A stretch of DNA of 64,000 nucleotides from Romanomermis culicivorax (GCA_963922205.1 CAWUHX010000281.1:62001-126000); one strand, 5' to 3'. Counted from the first letter of the stretch, positions 1 to 17,820 are shown. Numbers and translations are program-made. The notes: generated by a model not told the origin, from the letters alone.

Positions 1-982
1 TTCAATTGATTCATTCATTTGATTTATTCATTTGATTTATTCATTTGATTCATTCATTTGATTTATTCATTTGATTCATTCATTTGATTTATTCATTTGA
101 TTTATTCATTTGATTTATTCATTTGATTTATTCAATTGATTCATTCACTTGATTCATTCATTTGATTTATTCATTTGATTTATTCAATTGATTCATTCAT
201 TTGATTTATTCATTTGATTTATTCATTTGATTTATTCACTTGATTCATTCATTTGATTTATTCAATTGATTCATTCACTTGATTTATTCATTTGATTTAT
301 TCATTTGATTTATTCATTTGATTTATTCAATTGATTCATTTACTTGATTCATTCATTTGATTTATTCATTTGATTTATTCAATTGATTTATTCATTTGAT
401 TCATTCATTTGATTTATTCATTTGATTCATTCATTTGATTTATTCATTTGATTTATTCAATTGATTCATTCATTTGATTCATTCATTTGATTTATTCATT
501 TGATTTATTCAATTGATTCATTCATTTGATTTATTCATTTGATTTATTCATTTGATTTATTCACTTGATTCATTCATTTGATTTATTCAATTGATTCATT
601 CACTTGATTTATTCATTTGATTTATTCATTTGATTTATTCATTTGATTTATTCAATTGATTCATTTACTTGATTCATTCATTTGATTTATTCATTTGATT
701 TATTCAATTGATTTATTCATTTGATTCATTCATTTGATTTATTCATTTGATTCATTCATTTGATTTATTCATTTGATTCATTCATTTGATTTATTCATTT
801 GATTCATTCATTTGATTTATTCATTTGATTTATTCACTTGATTCATTCATTTGTTTCATTCATTTGATTCATTCATTTGATTCATTCATTGGATTTATTC
901 ATTTGATTTATTCAATTGATTCATTCATTTGATTTATTCATTTGATTTATTCATTTGATTTATTCACTTGATTCATTCATTT

Positions 983-2441
983 GATTTATTCAATTGATTC
1001 ATTCATTTGATTTATTCATTTGATTTATTCATTTGATTTATTCACTTGATTCATTCATTTGATTTATTCAATTGATTCATTCACTTGATTTATTCATTTG
1101 ATTTATTCATTTGAATTATTCACTTGATTTATTCAATTGATTCATTCATTTGATTTATTCATTTGATTTATTCATTTGATTTATTCACTTGATTCATTCA
1201 TTTGATTTATTCACTTGATTCATTCATTTGATTTATTCAATTGATTCATTCACTTGATTTATTCATTTGATTTATTCATTTGATTTATTCATTTGAATTA
1301 TTCACTTGATTTATTCAATTGATTCATTCATTTGATTTATTCATTTGATTTATTCATTTGATTTATTCACTTGATTCATTCATTTGTTTCATTCATTTGA
1401 TTCATTCATTTGATTCATTCATTGGATTTATTTATTGGATTCATTCATTTGATTTATTCATTTGATTCATTCATTGGATTTATTTATTGGATTCATTCAT
1501 TTGATTTATTCATTTGATTTATTTATTTGATTTATTTATTTGATTTATTCATTTGATTTATTCACTTGATTTATTCATTTGATTTATTCACTTAATTCAT
1601 TCATTTGATTTATTCAATTGATTCATTCACTTGATTCATTCATTTGATTCATTCATTTGATTTATTCATTTGATTTATTCAATTGATTCATTCATTTGAT
1701 TTATTCATTTGATTTATTCATTTGATTTATTCACTTGATTCATTCATTTGATTTATTCATTTGATTTATTCAATTGATTCATTCATTTGATTTATTCATT
1801 TGATTTATTCATTTGATTTATTCACTTGATTCATTCATTTGATTTATTCAATTGATTCATTCACTTGATTTATTCATTTGATTTATTCATTTGAATTATT
1901 CACTTGATTTATTCAATTGATTCATTCATTTGATTTATTCATTTGATTTATTCATTTGATTTATTCACTTGATTCATTCATTTGATTTATTCACTTGATT
2001 CATTCATTTGATTTATTCAATTGATTCATTCACTTGATTTATTCATTTGATTTATTCATTTGATTTATTCATTTGAATTATTCACTTGATTTATTCAATT
2101 GATTCATTCATTTGATTTATTCATTTGATTTATTCATTTGATTTATTCACTTGATTCATTCATTTGTTTCATTCATTTGATTCATTCATTTGATTCATTC
2201 ATTGGATTTATTTATTGGATTCATTCATTTGATTTATTCATTTGATTCATTCATTGGATTTATTTATTGGATTCATTCATTTGATTTATTCATTTGATTT
2301 ATTTATTTGATTTATTTATTTGATTTATTCATTTGATTTATTCACTTGATTTATTCATTTGATTTATTCACTTAATTCATTCATTTGATTTATTCAATTG
2401 ATTCATTCACTTGATTCATTCATTTGATTCATTCATTTGAT
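983..2441. repeat. 780-bp higher-order tandem duplication in satellite
   Basis: The stretch 983-1661 recurs at 1763-2441, base for base wherever I compared it, at an offset of 780 bp (60 units of 13). The match includes the rare variants TTTGTTTC, TTGAATTATT and the ATTGGATTTATTTATTGG blocks. The copies stop matching near 2442. The ATTGG block then repeats again at once (about 2444-2530). Confidence 0.85.
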
Positions 2442-2779
2442 TCATTCATTGGATTTATTTATTGGATTCATTCATTTGATTTATTCATTTGATTCATTCA
2501 TTGGATTTATTTATTGGATTCATTCATTTGATTTATTCATTTGATTTATTTATTTGATTTATTTATTTGACTTATTCATTTGATTTATTCACTTGATTTA
2601 TTCATTTGATTTATTCACTTAATTCATTCATTTGATTTATTCAATTGATTCATTCACTTGATTCATTCATTTGATTCATTCATTTGATTTATTCATTTGA
2701 TTTATTCAATTGATTCATTCATTTGATTTATTCATTTGATTTATTCATTTGATTTATTCATTTGATTTATTCACTTGAT

Positions 2780-5700
2780 TCATTCATTTGATTTATTCAT
2801 TTGATTTATTCATTTGATTTATTCATTTGATTTATTCACTTGATTCATTCATTTGATTTATTCATTTGATTCATTCATTTGGTTTATTCATTTGATTTAT
2901 TCATTTGATTTATTCATTTGATTTATTCAATTGATTCATTCACTTGATTCATTCATTTGATTTATTCATTTGATTTATTCAATTGATTCATTCATTTGAT
3001 TTATTCATTTGATTTATTCATTTGATTTATTCACTTGATTCATTCATTTGATTTATTCAATTGATTCATTCACTTGATTTATTCATTTGATTTATTCATT
3101 TGATTTATTCATCTGATTTATTCAATTGATTCATTTACTTGATTCATTCATTTGATTTATTCATTTGATTTATTCAATTGATTTATTCATTTGATTCATT
3201 CATTTGATTTATTCATTTGATTCATTCATTTGATTTATTCATTTGATTTATTCAATTGATTCATTCACTTGATTCATTCACTTGATTCATTCATTTGATT
3301 CATTCATTTGATTTATTCATTTGATTTATTCAATTGATTCATTCATTTGATTTATTCATTTGATTTATTCATTTGATTTATTCACTTGATTCATTCATTT
3401 GATTTATTCAATTGATTCATTCACTTGATTTATTCATTTGATTTATTCATTTGAATTATTCACTTGATTTATTCAATTGATTCATTCATTTGATTTATTC
3501 ATTTGATTTATTCATTTGATTTATTCACTTGATTCATTCATTTGATTTATTCACTTGATTCATTCATTTGATTTATTCAATTGATTCATTCACTTGATTT
3601 ATTCATTTGATTTATTCATTTGATTTATTCATTTGATTTATTCAATTGATTCATTTACTTGATTCATTCATTTGATTTATTCATTTGATTTATTCAATTG
3701 ATTTATTCATTTGATTCATTCATTTGATTTATTCATTTGATTCATTCATTTGATTTATTCATTTGATTTATTCATTTGATTCATTCATTTGATTTATTCA
3801 TTTGATTTATTCAATTGATTCATTCACTTGATTTATTCATTTGATTTATTCATTTGATTTATTCATTTGATTTATTCAATTGATTCATTCACTTGATTCA
3901 TTCATTTGATTTATTCATTTGATTTATTCAATTGATTTATTCATTTGATTCATTCATTTGATTTATTCATTTGATTCATTCATTTGATTTATTCATTTGA
4001 TTTATTCATTTGATTTATTCAATTGATTCATTCACTTGATTCATTCATTTGATTTATTCATTTGATTTATTCAATTGATTCATTCATTTGATTTATTCAT
4101 TTGATTTATTCATTTGATTTATTCACTTGATTCATTCATTTGATTTATTCAATTGATTCATTCACTTGATTTATTCATTTGATTTATTCATTTGATTTAT
4201 TCATTTGATTTATTCAATTGATTCATTCACTTGATTCATTCATTTGATTTATTCATTTGATTTATTCAATTGATTTATTCATTTGATTCATTCATTTGAT
4301 TTATTCATTTGATTTATTCAATTGATTCATTCACTTGATTCATTCATTTGATTTATTCATTTGATTTATTCAATTGATTCATTCATTTGATTTATTCATT
4401 TGATTTATTCATTTGATTTATTCAATTGATTCATTCACTTGATTCATTCATTTGATTTATTCATTTGATTTATTCAATTGATTCATTCATTTGATTTATT
4501 CATTTGATTTATTCATTTGATTTATTCACTTAATTCATTCATTTGATTTATTCAATTGATTCATTCACTTGATTCATTCATTTGATTCATTCATTTGATT
4601 TATTCATTTGATTTATTCAATTGATTCATTCATTTGATTTATTCATTTGATTTATTCATTTGATTTATTCACTTGATTCATTCATTTGATTTATTCATTT
4701 GATTTATTCAATTGATTCATTCATTTGATTTATTCATTTGATTTATTCATTATTTATTCATTTGATCTATTCATTTGATTCATTCATTTGATTTATTCAA
4801 TTGATTCATTCATTTGATTTATTCATTTGATTTATTCATTTGATTCATTCATTTGATTTATTCATTTGATTCATTCATTTGATTTATTCATTTGATTTAT
4901 TCATTTGATTTATTCATTTGATTTATTCAATTGATTCATTCACTTGATTCATTCATTTGATTTATTCATTTGATTTATTCAATTGATTCATTCATTTGAT
5001 TTATTCATTTGATTTATTCATTTGATTTATTCACTTGATTCATTCATTTGATTTATTCAATTGATTCATTCACTTGATTTATTCATTTGATTTATTCATT
5101 TGATTTATTCATTTGATTTATTCAATTGATTCATTCACTTGATTCATTCATTTGATTTATTCATTTGATTTATTCATTTGATTTATTCACTTGATTCATT
5201 CATTTGATTTATTCAATTGATTCATTCACTTGATTTATTCATTTGATTTATTCATTTGATTTATTCACTTGATTTATTCAATTGATTCATTCATTTGATT
5301 TATTCATTTGATTCATTCATTTGATTCATTCATTGGATTTATTTATTGGATTCATTCATTTGATTTATTCATTTGATTCATTCATTGGATTTATTTATTG
5401 GATTCATTCATTTGATTTATTCATTTGATTTATTTATTTGATTTATTTATTTGATTTATTCATTTGATTTATTCACTTGATTCATTCATTTGATTTATTC
5501 AATTGATTTATTCATTTGATTTATTCACTTGATTCATTCATTTGATTTATTCATTTGATTTATTCATTTGATTTATTCATTTGATTTATTCACTTGATTC
5601 ATTCATTTGATTTATTCATTTGATTTATTTATTTGATTCATTCATTTGATTTATTCACTTGATTTATTCATTTGATTTATTTATTTGATTCATTCATTTG

Positions 5701-8700
5701 ATTTATTCACTTGATTCATTCATTTGATTTATTCATTTGATTTATTCATTTGATTTATTCAATTGATTCATTCATTTGATTCATTCATTTGATTTATTCA
5801 TTTGATTTATTCATTTGATTTATTCACTTGATTCATTCATTTGATTTATTCATTTGATTTATTCAATTGATTCATTCATTTGATTTATTCATTTGATTTA
5901 TTCATTTGATTTATTCACTTGATTTATTCAATTGATTCATTCATTTGATTTATTCATTTGATTTATTCATTTGATTTATTCATTTGATTTATTCATTTGA
6001 TTTATTCACTTGATTCATTCATTTGATTTATTCAATTGATTCATTCACTTGATTTATTCATTTGATTTATTCATTTGATTTATTCATTTGATTTATTCAA
6101 TTGATTCATTTACTTGATTCATTCATTTGATTTATTCATTTGATTTATTCAATTGATTCATTCATTTGATTTATTCATTTGATTTATTCATTTGATTTAT
6201 TCACTTGATTCATTCATTTGATTTATTCAATTGATTCATTCACTTGATTTATTCATTTGACTTATTCAATTGATTCATTCACTTGATTCATTCATTTGAT
6301 TTATTCATTTGATTTATTCATTTGATTTATTCACTTGATTCATTCATTTGATTTATTCAATTGATTCATTCACTTGATTTATTCATTTGATTTATTCATT
6401 TGATTTATTCACTTGATTTATTCAATTGATTCATTCATTTGATTTATTCATTTGATTTATTCATTTGATTTATTCATTTGATTCATTCATTTGATTCATT
6501 CATTGGATTTATTTATTGGATTCATTCATTTGATTCATTCATTTGATTCATTCATTTGATTCATTCATTGGATTTATTTATTGGATTCATTCATTTGATT
6601 TATTCATTTGATTCATTCATTGGATTTATTTATTGGATTCATTCATTTGATTTATTCATTTGATTTATTTATTTGATTTATTCATTTGATTTATTCACTT
6701 GATTTATTCAATTGATTCATTTACTTGATTCATTCATTTGATTTATTCATTTGATTTATTCAATTGATTCATTCATTTGATTTATTCAATTGATTTATTC
6801 ATTTGATTTATTCACTTGATTCATTCATTTGATTTATTCATTTAATTTATTCATTTGATTTATTCATTTGATTTATTCAATTGATTTATTCATTTGATTT
6901 ATTCACTTGATTTATTCAATTGATTCATTTACTTGATTCATTCATTTGATTTATTCATTTGATTTATTCAATTGATTCATTCATTTGATTTATTCAATTG
7001 ATTTATTCATTTGATTTATTCACTTGATTCATTCATTTGATTTATTCATTTAATTTATTCATTTGATTTATTCATTTGATTTATTCACTTGATTCATTCA
7101 TTTGATTTATTCATTTGATTCATTCATTTGGTTTATTCATTTGATTTATTCATTTGATTTATTCATTTGATTTATTCAATTGATTCATTCACTTGATTCA
7201 TTCATTTGATTTATTCATTTGATTTATTCAATTGATTCATTCATTTGATTTATTCATTTGATTTATTCATTTGATTTATTCACTTGATTCATTCATTTGA
7301 TTTATTCAATTGATTCATTCACTTGATTTATTCATTTGATTTATTCATTTGATTTATTCATTTGATTTATTCAATTGATTCATTTACTTGATTCATTCAT
7401 TTGATTTATTCATTTGATTTATTCAATTGATTTATTCATTTGATTCATTCATTTCATTTATTCATTTGATTCATTCATTTGATTTATTCATTTGATTTAT
7501 TCAATTGATTCATTCACTTGATTCATTCACTTGATTCATTCATTTGATTCATTCATTTGATTTATTCATTTGATTTATTCAATTGATTCATTCATTTGAT
7601 TTATTCATTTGATTTATTCACTTGATTCATTCATTTGATTTATTCAATTGATTCATTCACTTGATTTATTCATTTGATTTATTCATTTGAATTATTCACT
7701 TGATTTATTCAATTGATTCATTCATTTGATTTATTCATTTGATTTATTCATTTGATTTATTCACTTGATTCATTCATTTGATTTATTCACTTGATTCATT
7801 CATTTGATTTATTCAATTGATTCATTCACTTGATTTATTCATTTGATTTATTCATTTGATTTATTCATTTGATTTATTCAATTGATTCATTTACTTGATT
7901 CATTCATTTGATTTATTCATTTGATTTATTCAATTGATTTATTCATTTGATTCATTCATTTGATTTATTCATTTGATTCATTCATTTGATTTATTCATTT
8001 GATTTATTCATTTGATTCATTCATTTGATTTATTCATTTGATTTATTCAATTGATTCATTCACTTGATTTATTCATTTGATTTATTCATTTGATTTATTC
8101 ATTTGATTTATTCAATTGATTCATTCACTTGATTCATTCATTTGATTTATTCATTTGATTTATTCAATTGATTTATTCATTTGATTCATTCATTTGATTT
8201 ATTCATTTGATTCATTCATTTGATTTATTCATTTGATTTATTCATTTGATTTATTCAATTGATTCATTCACTTGATTCATTCATTTGATTTATTCATTTG
8301 ATTTATTCAATTGATTCATTCATTTGATTTATTCATTTGATTTATTCATTTGATTTATTCACTTGATTCATTCATTTGATTTATTCAATTGATTCATTCA
8401 CTTGATTTATTCATTTGATTTATTCATTTGATTTATTCATTTGATTTATTCAATTGATTCATTCACTTGATTCATTCATTTGATTTATTCATTTGATTTA
8501 TTCAATTGATTTATTCATTTGATTCATTCATTTGATTTATTCATTTGATTCATTCATTTGATTTATTCATTTGATTTATTCATTTGATTTATTCAATTGA
8601 TTCATTCACTTGATTCATTCATTTGATTTATTCATTTGATTTATTCAATTGATTCATTCATTTGATTTATTCATTTGATTTATTCATTTGATTTATTCAC

Positions 8701-10700
8701 TTAATTCATTCATTTGATTTATTCAATTGATTCATTCACTTGATTCATTCATTTGATTCATTCATTTGATTTATTCATTTGATTTATTCAATTGATTCAT
8801 TCATTTGATTTATTCATTTGATTTATTCATTTGATTTATTCACTTGATTCATTCATTTGATTTATTCATTTGATTTATTCAATTGATTCATTCATTTGAT
8901 TTATTCATTTGATTTATTCATTATTTATTCATTTGATCTATTCATTTGATTCATTCATTTGATTTATTCAATTGATTCATTCATTTGATTTATTCATTTG
9001 ATTTATTCATTTGATTCATTCATTTGATTTATTCATTTGATTCATTCATTTGATTTATTCATTTGATTTATTCATTTGATTTATTCATTTGATTTATTCA
9101 ATTGATTCATTCACTTGATTCATTCATTTGATTTATTCATTTGATTTATTCAATTGATTCATTCATTTGATTTATTCATTTGATTTATTCATTTGATTTA
9201 TTCACTTGATTCATTCATTTGATTTATTCAATTGATTCATTCACTTGATTTATTCATTTGATTTATTCATTTGATTTATTCATTTGATTTATTCAATTGA
9301 TTCATTCACTTGATTCATTCATTTGATTTATTCATTTGATTTATTCATTTGATTTATTCACTTGATTCATTCATTTGATTTATTCAATTGATTCATTCAC
9401 TTGATTTATTCATTTGATTTATTCATTTGATTTATTCACTTGATTTATTCAATTGATTCATTCATTTGATTTATTCATTTGATTTATTCATTTGATTTAT
9501 TCATTTGATTCATTCATTTGATTCATTCATTGGATTTATTTATTGGATTCATTCATTTGATTTATTCATTTGATTCATTCATTGGATTTATTTATTGGAT
9601 TCATTCATTTGATTTATTCATTTGATTTATTTATTTGATTTATTTATTTGATTTATTCATTTGATTTATTCACTTGATTCATTCATTTGATTTATTCAAT
9701 TGATTTATTCATTTGATTTATTCACTTGATTCATTCATTTGATTTATTCATTTGATTTATTCATTTGATTTATTCATTTGATTTATTCACTTGATTCATT
9801 CATTTGATTTATTCATTTGATTTATTTATTTGATTCATTCATTTGATTTATTCACTTGATTTATTCATTTGATTTATTTATTTGATTCATTCATTTGATT
9901 TATTCACTTGATTCATTCATTTGATTTATTCATTTGATTTATTCATTTGATTTATTCAATTGATTCATTCATTTGATTCATTCATTTGATTTATTCATTT
10001 GATTTATTCATTTGATTTATTCACTTGATTCATTCATTTGATTTATTCATTTGATTTATTCAATTGATTCATTCATTTGATTTATTCATTTGATTTATTC
10101 ATTTGATTTATTCACTTGATTTATTCAATTGATTCATTCATTTGATTTATTCATTTGATTTATTCATTTGATTTATTCATTTGATTTATTCATTTGATTT
10201 ATTCACTTGATTCATTCATTTGATTTATTCAATTGATTCATTCACTTGATTTATTCATTTGATTTATTCATTTGATTTATTCATTTGATTTATTCAATTG
10301 ATTCATTTACTTGATTCATTCATTTGATTTATTCATTTGATTTATTCAATTGATTCATTCATTTGATTTATTCATTTGATTTATTCATTTGATTTATTCA
10401 CTTGATTCATTCATTTGATTTATTCAATTGATTCATTCACTTGATTTATTCATTTGACTTATTCAATTGATTCATTCACTTGATTCATTCATTTGATTTA
10501 TTCATTTGATTTATTCATTTGATTTATTCACTTGATTCATTCATTTGATTTATTCAATTGATTCATTCACTTGATTTATTCATTTGATTTATTCATTTGA
10601 TTTATTCACTTGATTTATTCAATTGATTCATTCATTTGATTTATTCATTTGATTTATTCATTTGATTTATTCATTTGATTCATTCATTTGATTCATTCAT
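2780..10700. repeat. About 4.2-kb higher-order repeat, two copies
   Basis: Landmark variants in about 2780-6480 recur in the same order about 4.17-4.25 kb later. The GGTTTATTC variant at 2881 recurs at 7130. The TTATTTATTC / GATCTATT variant at 4748 recurs at 8919. The ATTGGATTTATTTATTGG block at 5331 recurs at 9528. The drift in offset is explained by gains or losses of whole 13-bp units and a few 1-bp slips. Confidence 0.75.
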
Positions 10701-13700
10701 TTGATTCATTCATTGGATTGATTTATTGGATTCATTCATTTGATTTATTCATTTGATTCATTCATTGGATTTATTTATTGGATTCATTCATTTGATTTAT
10801 TCATTTGATTTATTTATTTGATTTATTTATTTGATTTATTCATTTGATTTATTCACTTGATTCATTCATTTGATTTATTCAATTGATTTATTCATTTGAT
10901 TCATTCATTTGATTTATTCAATTGATTCATTTCACTTGATTCATTCATTTGATTTATTCATTTGATTTATTCAATTGATTCATTCATTTGATTTATTCAT
11001 TTGATTTATTCATTTGATTTATTCACTTGATTCATTCATTTGATTTATTCAATTGATTCATTCACTTGATTTATTCATTTGACTTATTCATTTGATTTAT
11101 TCATTTGATTTATTCAATTGATTCATTTACTTGATTCATTCACTTGATTTATTCATTTGATTTATTCAATTGATTTATTCATTTGATTCATTCATTTGAT
11201 TTATTCATTTGATTCATTCATTTGATTTATTCATTTGATTTATTCAATTGATTCATTCATTTGATTTATTCATTTGATTTATTCAATTGATTCATTCATT
11301 TGATTTATTCATTTGATTTATTCATTTGATTTATTCACTTAATTCATTCATTTGATTTATTCATTTGATTTATTCAATTGATTCATTTACTTGATTCATT
11401 CATTTGATTTATTCATTTGATTTATTCAATTGATTTATTCATTTGATTCATTCATTTGATTCATTCATTTGATTTATTCATTTGATTTATTCACTTGATT
11501 CATTCATTTGATTTATTCAATTGATTCATTCACTTGATTTATTCAATTGATTCATTTACTTGATTCATTCATTTGATTTATTCATTTGATTTATTCAATT
11601 GATTTATTCAATTGATTCATTCATTTGATTTATTCATTTGATTTATTCATTTGATTTATTCATTTGATTTATTCATTTGATTTATTCACTTGATTCATTC
11701 ATTTGATTTATTCAATTGATTCATTCACTTGATTCATTCATTTGATTTATTCATTTGATTTATTCATTTGATTTATTCAATTGATTCATTTACTTGATTC
11801 ATTCATTTGATTTATTCATTTGATTTATTCAATTGATTCATTCATTTGATTTATTCATTTGATTTATTCATTTGATTTATTCACTTGATTCATTCATTTG
11901 ATTTATTCAATTTGATTCATTCATTTGATTTATTCATTTGATTTATTCATTTGATTTATTCATTTGATTTATTCAATTGATTCATTCATTTGATTCATTC
12001 ATTTGATTTATTCATTTGATTTATTCAATTGATTTATTCATTTGATTCATTCATTTGATTTATTCATTTGATTCATTCATTTGATTTATTCATTTGATTT
12101 ATTCAATTGATTCATTCATTTGATTTATTCATTTGATTTATTCATTTGATTTATTCACTTAATTCATTCATTTGATTTATTCATTTGATTTATTCAATTG
12201 ATTCATTTACTTGATTCATTCATTTGATTTATTCATTTGATTTATTCAATTGATTTATTCATTTGATTCATTCATTTGATTCATTCATTTGATTTATTCA
12301 TTTGATTTATTCATTTGATTTATTCAATTGATTCATTCATTTGATTTATTCATTTGATTTATTCTTTTGATTTATTCACTTAATTCATTCATTTGATTTA
12401 TTCATTTGATTTATTCATTTGATTTATTCATTTGATTTATTCATTTGATTTATTCATTTGATTTATTCACTTGATTCATTCATTTGATTTATTCATTTGA
12501 TTTATTCAATTGATTCATTCATTTGATTTATTCATTTGATTTATTCATTTGATTTATTCATTTGATTTATTCAATTGATTCATTCATTTGATTTATTCAT
12601 TTGATTTATTCATTTGATTTATTCATTTGATTTATTCATTTGATTTATTCACTTGATTCATTCATTTGATTTATTCAATTGATTCATTCATTTGATTTAT
12701 TCATTTGATTTATTCATTTGATTTATTCATTTGATTTATTCAATTGATTCATTTCATTTGATTCATTCATTTGATTTATTCATTTGATTTATTCAATTGA
12801 TTCATTCATTTGATTTATTCATTTGATTTATTCATTTGATTTATTCACTTGATTCATTCATTTGATTTATTCATTTGATTCATTCATTTGATTTATTCAT
12901 TTGATTTATTCATTTGATTTATTCATTTGATTTATTCATTTGATTCATTCATTTGATTTATTCATTTGATTCATTCATTTGATTTATTCAATTGATTTAT
13001 TCATTTGATTCATTCATTTGATTTATTCATTTGATTCATTCATTTGATTTATTCATTTGATTTATTCAATTGATTCATTCATTTGATTTATTCATTTGAT
13101 TTATTCATTTGATTTATTCACTTAATTCATTCATTTGATTTATTCATTTGATTTATTCAATTGATTCATTCACTTGATTCATTCATTTGATTTATTCATT
13201 TGATTTATTCAATTGATTTATTCATTTGATTCATTCATTTGATTCATTCATTTGATTTATTCATTTGATTTATTCATTTGATTTATTCAATTGATTCATT
13301 CATTTGATTTATTCATTTGATTTATTCATTTGATTTATTCACTTAATTCATTCATTTGATTTATTCATTTGATTTATTCATTTGATTTATTCATTTGATT
13401 TATTCAATTGATTCATTCATTTGATTTATTCATTTGATTTATTCATTTGATTTATTCAATTGATTCATTCATTTGATTTCATTCATTTGATTTATTCATT
13501 TGATTCATTCATTTGATTTATTCATTTGATTTATTCATTTGATTTATTCATTTGATTTATTCAATTGATTCATTCACTTGATTCATTCATTTGATTTATT
13601 CATTTGATTTATTCAATTGATTCATTCATTTGATTTATTCATTTGATTTATTCATTTGATTTATTCACTTGATTCATTCATTTGATTTATTCAATTGATT

Positions 13701-16700
13701 CATTCATTTGATTTATTCATTTGATTTACTTGATTCATTCATTTGATTTATTCATTTGATTTATTCAATTGATTTATTCAATTGATTCATTCATTTGATT
13801 TATTCATTTGATTTATTCATTTGATTTATTCATTTGATTTATTCATTTGATTTATTCACTTGATTCATTCATTTGATTTATTCAATTGATTCATTCATTT
13901 GATTTCATTCATTTGATTTATTCATTTGATTTATTCATTTGATTTATTCAATTGATTCATTTACTTGATTCATTCATTTGATTTATTCATTTGATTTATT
14001 CAATTGATTCATTCATTTGATTTATTCATTTGATTTATTCATTTGATTTATTCACTTGATTCATTCATTTGATTTATTCAATTGATTCATTCATTTGATT
14101 TATTCATTTGATTTATTCATTTGATTTATTCATTTGATTTATTCAATTGATTCATTCATTTGATTTATTCATTTGATTTATTCATTTGATTTCATTCATT
14201 TGATTTATTCATTTGATTCATTCATTTGATTTATTCATTTGATTCATTCATTTGATTTATTCATTTGATTTATTCAATTGATTCATTCATTTGATTTATT
14301 CATTTGATTTATTCATTTGATTTATTCATTTGATTCATTCATTTGATTTATTCATTTGATTTATTCATTTGATTCATTCATTTGATTTATTCATTTGATT
14401 TATTCATTTGATTCATTCATTTGATTTCATTCATTTGATTCATTCATTTGATTCATTCATTTGATTTATTCATTTGATTTATTCATTTGATTTATTCAAT
14501 TGATTCATTCATTTGATTTATTCATTTGATTTATTCATTTGATTTATTCACTTGATTCATTCATTTGATTTATTCATTTGATTTATTCATTTGATTTATT
14601 CATTTGATTTATTCATTTGATTTATTCATTTGATTTATTCACTTGATTCATTCATTTGATTTATTCATTTGATTTATTCAATTGATTCATTCATTTGATT
14701 TATTCATTTGATTTATTCATTTGATTTATTCATTTGATTTATTCAATTGATTCATTCATTTGATTTATTCATTTGATTTATTCATTTGATTTATTCATTT
14801 GATTTATTCATTTGATTTATTCACTTGATTCATTCATTTGATTTATTCAATTGATTCATTCATTTGATTTATTCATTTGATTTATTCATTTGATTCATTC
14901 ATTTGATTTATTCATTTGATTCATTCATTTGATTCATTCATTTGATTTATTCATTTGATTTATTCAATTGATTCATTCATTTGATTTATTCATTTGATTT
15001 ATTCATTTGATTTATTCACTTGATTCATTCATTTGATTTATTCATTTGATTCATTCATTTGATTCATTCATTTGATTTATTCATTTGATTTATTCATTTG
15101 ATTTGATTCATTCATTTGATTCATTCATTTGATTTATTCATTTGATTTCATTCATTTGATTCATTCATTTGATTCATTCATTTGATTTATTCATTTGATT
15201 CATTCATTTGATTTATTCATTTGATTTATTCAATTGATTCATTCATTTGATTTATTCATTTGATTTATTCATTTGATTTATTCATTTGATTCATTCATTT
15301 GATTTATTCATTTGATTTATTCAATTGATTCATTCATTTGATTCATTCATTTGATTTATTCATTTGATTTATTCAATTGATTTATTCATTTGATTCATTC
15401 ATTTGATTCATTCATTTGATTTATTCATTTGATTTATTCATTTGATTTATTCAATTGATTCATTCATTTGATTTATTCATTTGATTCATTCATTTGATTC
15501 ATTCATTTGATTCATTCATTTGATTTATTCATTTGATTTATTCATTTGATTTATTCATTTGATTTATTCAATTGATTCATTCATTTGATTTATTCATTTG
15601 ATTTATTCATTTGATTTATTCAATTGATTCATTCATTTGATTTATTCATTTGATTTATTCATTTGATTCATTCATTTGATTTATTCATTTGATTTATTCA
15701 TTTGATTTATTCATTTGATTTATTCAATTGATTCATTCACTTGATTCATTCATTTGATTTATTCATTTGATTTATTCATTTGATTCATTCATTTGATTTA
15801 TTCATTTGATTTATTCATTTGATTTATTCACTTGATTCATTCATTTGATTTATTCATTTGATTCATTCATTTGATTTATTCATTTGATTTCATTCATTTG
15901 ATTTATTCATTTGATTTATTCAATTGATTCATTCACTTGATTCATTCATTTGATTTATTCATTTGATTTATTCAATTTGATTTATTCATTTGATTCATTC
16001 ATTTGATTTATTCATTTGATTCATTCATTTGATTCATTCATTTGATTTATTCATTTGATTTATTCAATTGATTCATTCACTTGATTCATTCATTTGATTT
16101 ATTCATTTGATTTATTCAATTGATTCATTCATTTGATTTATTCATTTGATTTATTCATTTGATTTATTCACTTAATTCATTCATTTGATTTATTCAATTG
16201 ATTCATTCACTTGATTCATTCATTTGATTCATTCATTTGATTTATTCATTTGATTTATTCAATTGATTCATTCATTTGATTTATTCATTTGATTTATTCA
16301 TTTGATTTATTCACTTGATTCATTCATTTGATTTATTCATTTGATTTATTCAATTGATTCATTCATTTGATTTATTCATTTGATTTATTCATTTGATTTA
16401 TTCAATTGATTCATTCATTTGATTTATTCATTTGATTTATTCATTTGATTTATTCATTTGATTTATTCACTTGATTTATTCAATTGATTCATTCATTTGA
16501 TTTATTCATTTGATTTATTCATTTGATTTATTCATTTGATTCATTCATTTGATTCATTCATTGGATTTATTTATTGGATTCATTCATTTGATTTATTCAT
16601 TTGATTTACTCATTTGATTTCATTTGATTTATTCATTTGATTTATTCATTTGATTTATTCATTTGATTTATTTATTTGATTTATTTATTTGATTTATTCA

Positions 16701-17820
16701 TTTGATTTATTCACTTGATTCATTCATTTGATTTATTCAATTGATTTATTCATTTGATTTATTCACTTGATTCATTCATTTGATTTATTCATTTGATTTA
16801 TTCATTTGATTTATTCATTTGATTTATTCACTTGATTCATTCATTTGATTTATTCATTTGATTTATTTATTTGATTCATTCATTTGATTTATTCACTTGA
16901 TTTATTCATTTGATTTATTTATTTGATTCATTCATTTGATTTATTCACTTGATTCATTCATTTGATTTATTCATTTGATTTATTCATTTGATTTATTCAA
17001 TTGATTCATTCATTTGATTCATTCATTTGATTTATTCATTTGATTTATTCATTTGATTTATTCACTTGATTCATTCATTTGATTTATTCATTTGATTTAT
17101 TCAATTGATTCATTCATTTGATTTATTCATTTGATTTATTCATTTGATTTATTCACTTGATTTATTCAATTGATTCATTCATTTGATTTATTCATTTGAT
17201 TTATTCATTTGATTTATTCATTTGATTTATTCATTTGATTTATTCACTTGATTCATTCATTTGATTTATTCAATTGATTCATTCACTTGATTTATTCATT
17301 TGATTTATTCATTTGATTTATTCATTTGATTTATTCAATTGATTCATTTACTTGATTCATTCATTTGATTTATTCATTTGATTTATTCAATTGATTCATT
17401 CATTGGATTTATTTATTGGATTCATTCATTTGATTTATTCATTTGATTCATTCATTGGATTTATTTATTGGATTCATTCATTTGATTTATTCATTTGATT
17501 TATTTATTTGATTTATTTATTTGATTTATTCATTTGATTTATTCACTTGATTCATTCATTTGATTTATTCAATTGATTTATTCATTTGATTTATTCACTT
17601 GATTCATTCATTTGATTTATTCATTTGATTTATTCATTTGATTTATTCACTTGATTCATTCATTTGATTTATTCATTTGATTCATTCATTTGATTTATTC
17701 ATTTGATTTATTCATTTGATTTATTCATTTGATTTATTCAATTGATTCATTCACTTGATTCATTCATTTGATTTATTCATTTGATTTATTCAATTGATTC
17801 ATTCATTTGATTTATTCATT